Assembly (NCBI GenBank): GCA_965214435.1 | Contig: OZ243960.1 | Span: 1,860,001 to 1,924,000 of the forward strand | Origin: Rubrobacter_A sp965214435 | GTDB taxonomy: Bacteria > Actinomycetota > Rubrobacteria > Rubrobacterales > Rubrobacteraceae | Length of the DNA stretch: 64,000 nt | Reading direction: 5' to 3' | Shown here: piece after piece, positions 62,299-64,000 of the stretch | Numbering within the stretch: the stretch's first letter is position 1 | Layout: the number at the start of each line of letters is the position of its first letter | Translations under genes and position numbers: made by a program | Notes under the pieces: generated by a model | Seen by the model: only the letters and a program-made list of their open reading frames with translations | Told to the model about the DNA's origin: nothing | Database searches by the model: none

Positions 62299-63060
62299 CT
62301 AGTCGTGGGGCAGATAAACCGTAAAGGTCGAGCCTTTGCCGGGAGTGCTCTCGACGTCCACCCGGCCGCCGTGGTTCTTGACGACGTGCCGGACGATGGA
62401 GAGCCCGAGGCCCGTACCGCCGGTCTCTTTGGAGCGGGCCTTGTCAACCCGGTAGAAACGCTCGAATATCCGGGAGAGCTTCCCTTCGGGTATCCCAATC
62501 CCGTTGTCCACGATGCGGACGCTAATCTCCTCCTCGTCGGCCGCCGCCGTAACCTCGACCTCGCCGCCCGGCGGCGTGTACTTTATGGCGTTGTCGATCA
62601 GGTTGGTCAGCATCGAGGTGAGCTGTGTTTCGTCGCCTTCTACGGTGTAGAGGTCTACCGTGCCGTAGCGCTTCCAGAGCAGCGTGATACCCTTCTGACG
62701 GGCTACCTGGCGCATCCGGGCAAGCACCGTCACGAGCACGCCGCGCAGGTCCACGGGAAGAGGGTCTTGGACTTGATCTTCACCTTCGAGGCGGGCCAGA
62801 TCCAGCAGGTCGGTTATAAGCCGGGAAAACCGGAAAGTCTCGTTTCTTAGCTGCTCGGCGAAAAGGCGGGCCTGCTCGGGGTCCTCTTCGATTATGTCCG
62901 TGAGGCTCTCGGCCAGTAGCATCAGGCTCGTAGCCGGAGTTTTCAGCTCGTGCGACACGTTTGCGACAAAATCGCGCCGGATCTTGTTGACCCTCTGTAA
63001 CTCTGGCGGGCTTACGGGACCGGCCTGACCCCCGTTCCCGGACTCGGTACTCCGGGTCAC
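62299..63060 (-). CDS. Soluble PhoR-like histidine kinase
   Basis: The 253-residue protein has a HisKA domain (about 28-90, FVANVSHELKTP with the phospho-His) and an HATPase domain (about 130-250; NLIDNAIKYTPPGG, DNGIGIPEG, GGTGLGLSIV). With GTG 63060, preceded by GGAG and four bases after the regulator's stop, it has no membrane helix or sensor domain. Longer frames overlap the regulator gene. It presumably senses through a partner or a cytoplasmic cue. Confidence 0.88.
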   Translation of the reverse strand: MTRSTESGNGGQAGPVSPPELQRVNKIRRDFVANVSHELKTPATSLMLLAESLTDIIEEDPEQARLFAEQLRNETFRFSRLITDLLDLARLEGEDQVQDPLPVDLRGVLVTVLARMRQVARQKGITLLWKRYGTVDLYTVEGDETQLTSMLTNLIDNAIKYTPPGGEVEVTAAADEEEISVRIVDNGIGIPEGKLSRIFERFYRVDKARSKETGGTGLGLSIVRHVVKNHGGRVDVESTPGKGSTFTVYLPHD

Positions 63061-63064
63061 AGCG

Positions 63065-63856
63065 CTACTCCGGCTCCAGCGCGATACCCGAGCCGGCGGT
63101 GCTGCCGGACCGCGCGACGCCTTCCCGGTTACCGCCCGGAGGAACTTCAAAGCGGTAGCCCCGGCCCCGGACCGTCTGGATGTAATCATAGTCCGTCTTC
63201 TCCGAGAGTGCGGCCCGCACGCGCCGGATGTGCACGTCTATGGTGCGCGAGGAACCGACGCCCGCGTGTCCCCAGACCTCCTTGGCAAGTTCCTCCCGGC
63301 TTTTTAGCTCGCCGGGCGAGGACGCGAGCGCCGTCAGAAGCTCGAACTCCTTTAGCCGCAGCTCTAGGCGCTCGCCGTTTATGCTGGCCGTAAAGTTCTT
63401 GGTGTCCAGGGCGAGCTCCCCGGTCTCCAGCACCCGTCCGCGGCTACCGGTCGCCCGGCTGCGCTTCAGGTTCGCGGTTATGCGGGCCATGAGCTCTCTC
63501 GTGCCAAAAGGTTTGGTTACGTAGTCGTCCGCGCCGGCTTCAAAGCCGCGGACCTTATCCTCCTCGGCGTCGCGGGCGGTGATCATGACGATCACCACCT
63601 CCCGGTCGCGCTCGCGGATGTGCTCGCAGACTTCTATACCGGAATCTTCCGGAAAGCCAGGGAGCATGATGTCCAACAGTATAAGGTCCGGCCGCAGCTT
63701 CCGGGCGTGCCTTATGGCTTCGCTCCCCGTGGTAGCCTTGGTCACGCCGAAACCCGCGCGGGAAAGGCTGTAAGTCAGGGTGTTGAGGATCACCGGGTCA
63801 TCCTCGACTATCAGGATCTCCGCTAACGGCTCCGCAGGTCCTGCGTTCTGTGTCAA
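63065..63856 (-). CDS. OmpR/PhoB-family response regulator
   Basis: The protein of about 263 residues has a receiver domain (IVEDDP, LILLDIMLPG, VTKPFGT) and a winged-helix trans_reg_C DNA-binding domain (SREELAKEVWGHAG, TIDVHIRRVRAAL, VRGRGYRF). TTG 63856 is preferred because GGAG precedes it at ten bases and only about 13 residues lie before the domain. It is encoded upstream of, and co-transcribed with, the soluble PhoR-like kinase. Confidence 0.9.
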   Translation of the reverse strand: MTQNAGPAEPLAEILIVEDDPVILNTLTYSLSRAGFGVTKATTGSEAIRHARKLRPDLILLDIMLPGFPEDSGIEVCEHIRERDREVVIVMITARDAEEDKVRGFEAGADDYVTKPFGTRELMARITANLKRSRATGSRGRVLETGELALDTKNFTASINGERLELRLKEFELLTALASSPGELKSREELAKEVWGHAGVGSSRTIDVHIRRVRAALSEKTDYDYIQTVRGRGYRFEVPPGGNREGVARSGSTAGSGIALEPE

Positions 63857-63990
63857 AGCGCACCAACTCCAGGCTACTTGGGTAGACGCCCGCAGTATAA
63901 CCCCCGCCGCCCACGGCTTCACCACCGCCTGTCCTCCTCCGGCCCGGACGCTACAATGCGGGCTCTTATAAAACTGTAGAAACGCCGGGT

Positions 63991-64000
63991 AAGGAGCACT
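63991..64000 (+). promoter_or_regulatory. Ribosome binding site at the right edge
   Basis: AAGGAG at 63991-63996 on the plus strand, in a spacer divergent from the response regulator, suggests a plus-strand gene starting just outside the window. TACAAT (63951-63956) could be its -10. Confidence 0.3.

Overview
The window reads as a chromosomal segment of a high-GC Gram-positive actinobacterium, most probably a deep-branching lineage of the Rubrobacter type. This is inferred from the gene set, the gene order tatD-rsmA-ispE-tRNA-glmU-prs-rplY-pth-mfd-(foldase)-eno-pyk-ftsB-DUF501, frequent GTG and TTG starts, zinc-binding anti-sigma factors, a Tat-exported lipoprotein and abundant c-di-GMP proteins. 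No species can be named from sequence alone. There is no insertion sequence, prophage or CRISPR array.

Layout. 1-3.4 kb: the 5' part of a GT87-like membrane glycosyltransferase (minus strand), then an ECF sigma / zinc anti-sigma / repeat-rich membrane protein operon. 3.4-7.5 kb: two c-di-GMP proteins on the minus strand (GAF-GGDEF-HD-GYP and a degenerate membrane HD-GYP), preceded by a tandem array of four octapeptide ORFs (consensus MTEGYRCW), the most unusual object here. 7.5-10.8 kb: MFS exporter with an inverted-repeat operator, a 32-codon ORF and an M32 carboxypeptidase. 11.3-18.6 kb: a complete oligopeptide/dipeptide ABC importer with two different binding lipoproteins. 18.6-23.3 kb: S41 protease lacking two expected catalytic residues, small membrane proteins, an SRPBCC protein, the principal sigma factor and a DUF697 protein. 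23.3-27.7 kb: a broken LPXTG-like surface protein, a second ECF/anti-sigma pair and a PASTA Ser/Thr kinase. 27.8-47.8 kb: housekeeping genes recJ, a ROK kinase, rsmI, tatD, rsmA, ispE, tRNA-Gln, glmU (frameshifted), prs, rplY, pth, mfd, foldase, eno, pyk, ftsB, DUF501, an unusual tRNA with a UAA anticodon, and a PRTase. 47.9-54 kb: a minus-strand polysaccharide cluster (GH16 lipoprotein, GH-A-like enzyme, processive GT2, HEAT-repeat protein). 54-64 kb: signalling genes, namely a REC-only regulator, REC-GGDEF cyclase, a 2226-residue hybrid kinase and a PhoB-type two-component pair.

Functional themes. Cyclic-di-GMP turnover appears at both ends of the window. The giant kinase and the REC-GGDEF cyclase overlap by ATGA and probably form one relay feeding c-di-GMP output. 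The neighbouring GT2/GH cluster is a plausible, unproven, target. Two sigma/anti-sigma pairs and the PASTA kinase suggest envelope sensing. The octapeptide array lies directly upstream of an HD-GYP protein that has lost metal ligands. A peptide-linked receptor or a translation-sensing leader is the leading hypothesis.

Two independent single-base frame breaks (glmU and the LPXTG-like gene) mean that assembly indels must be kept in mind.
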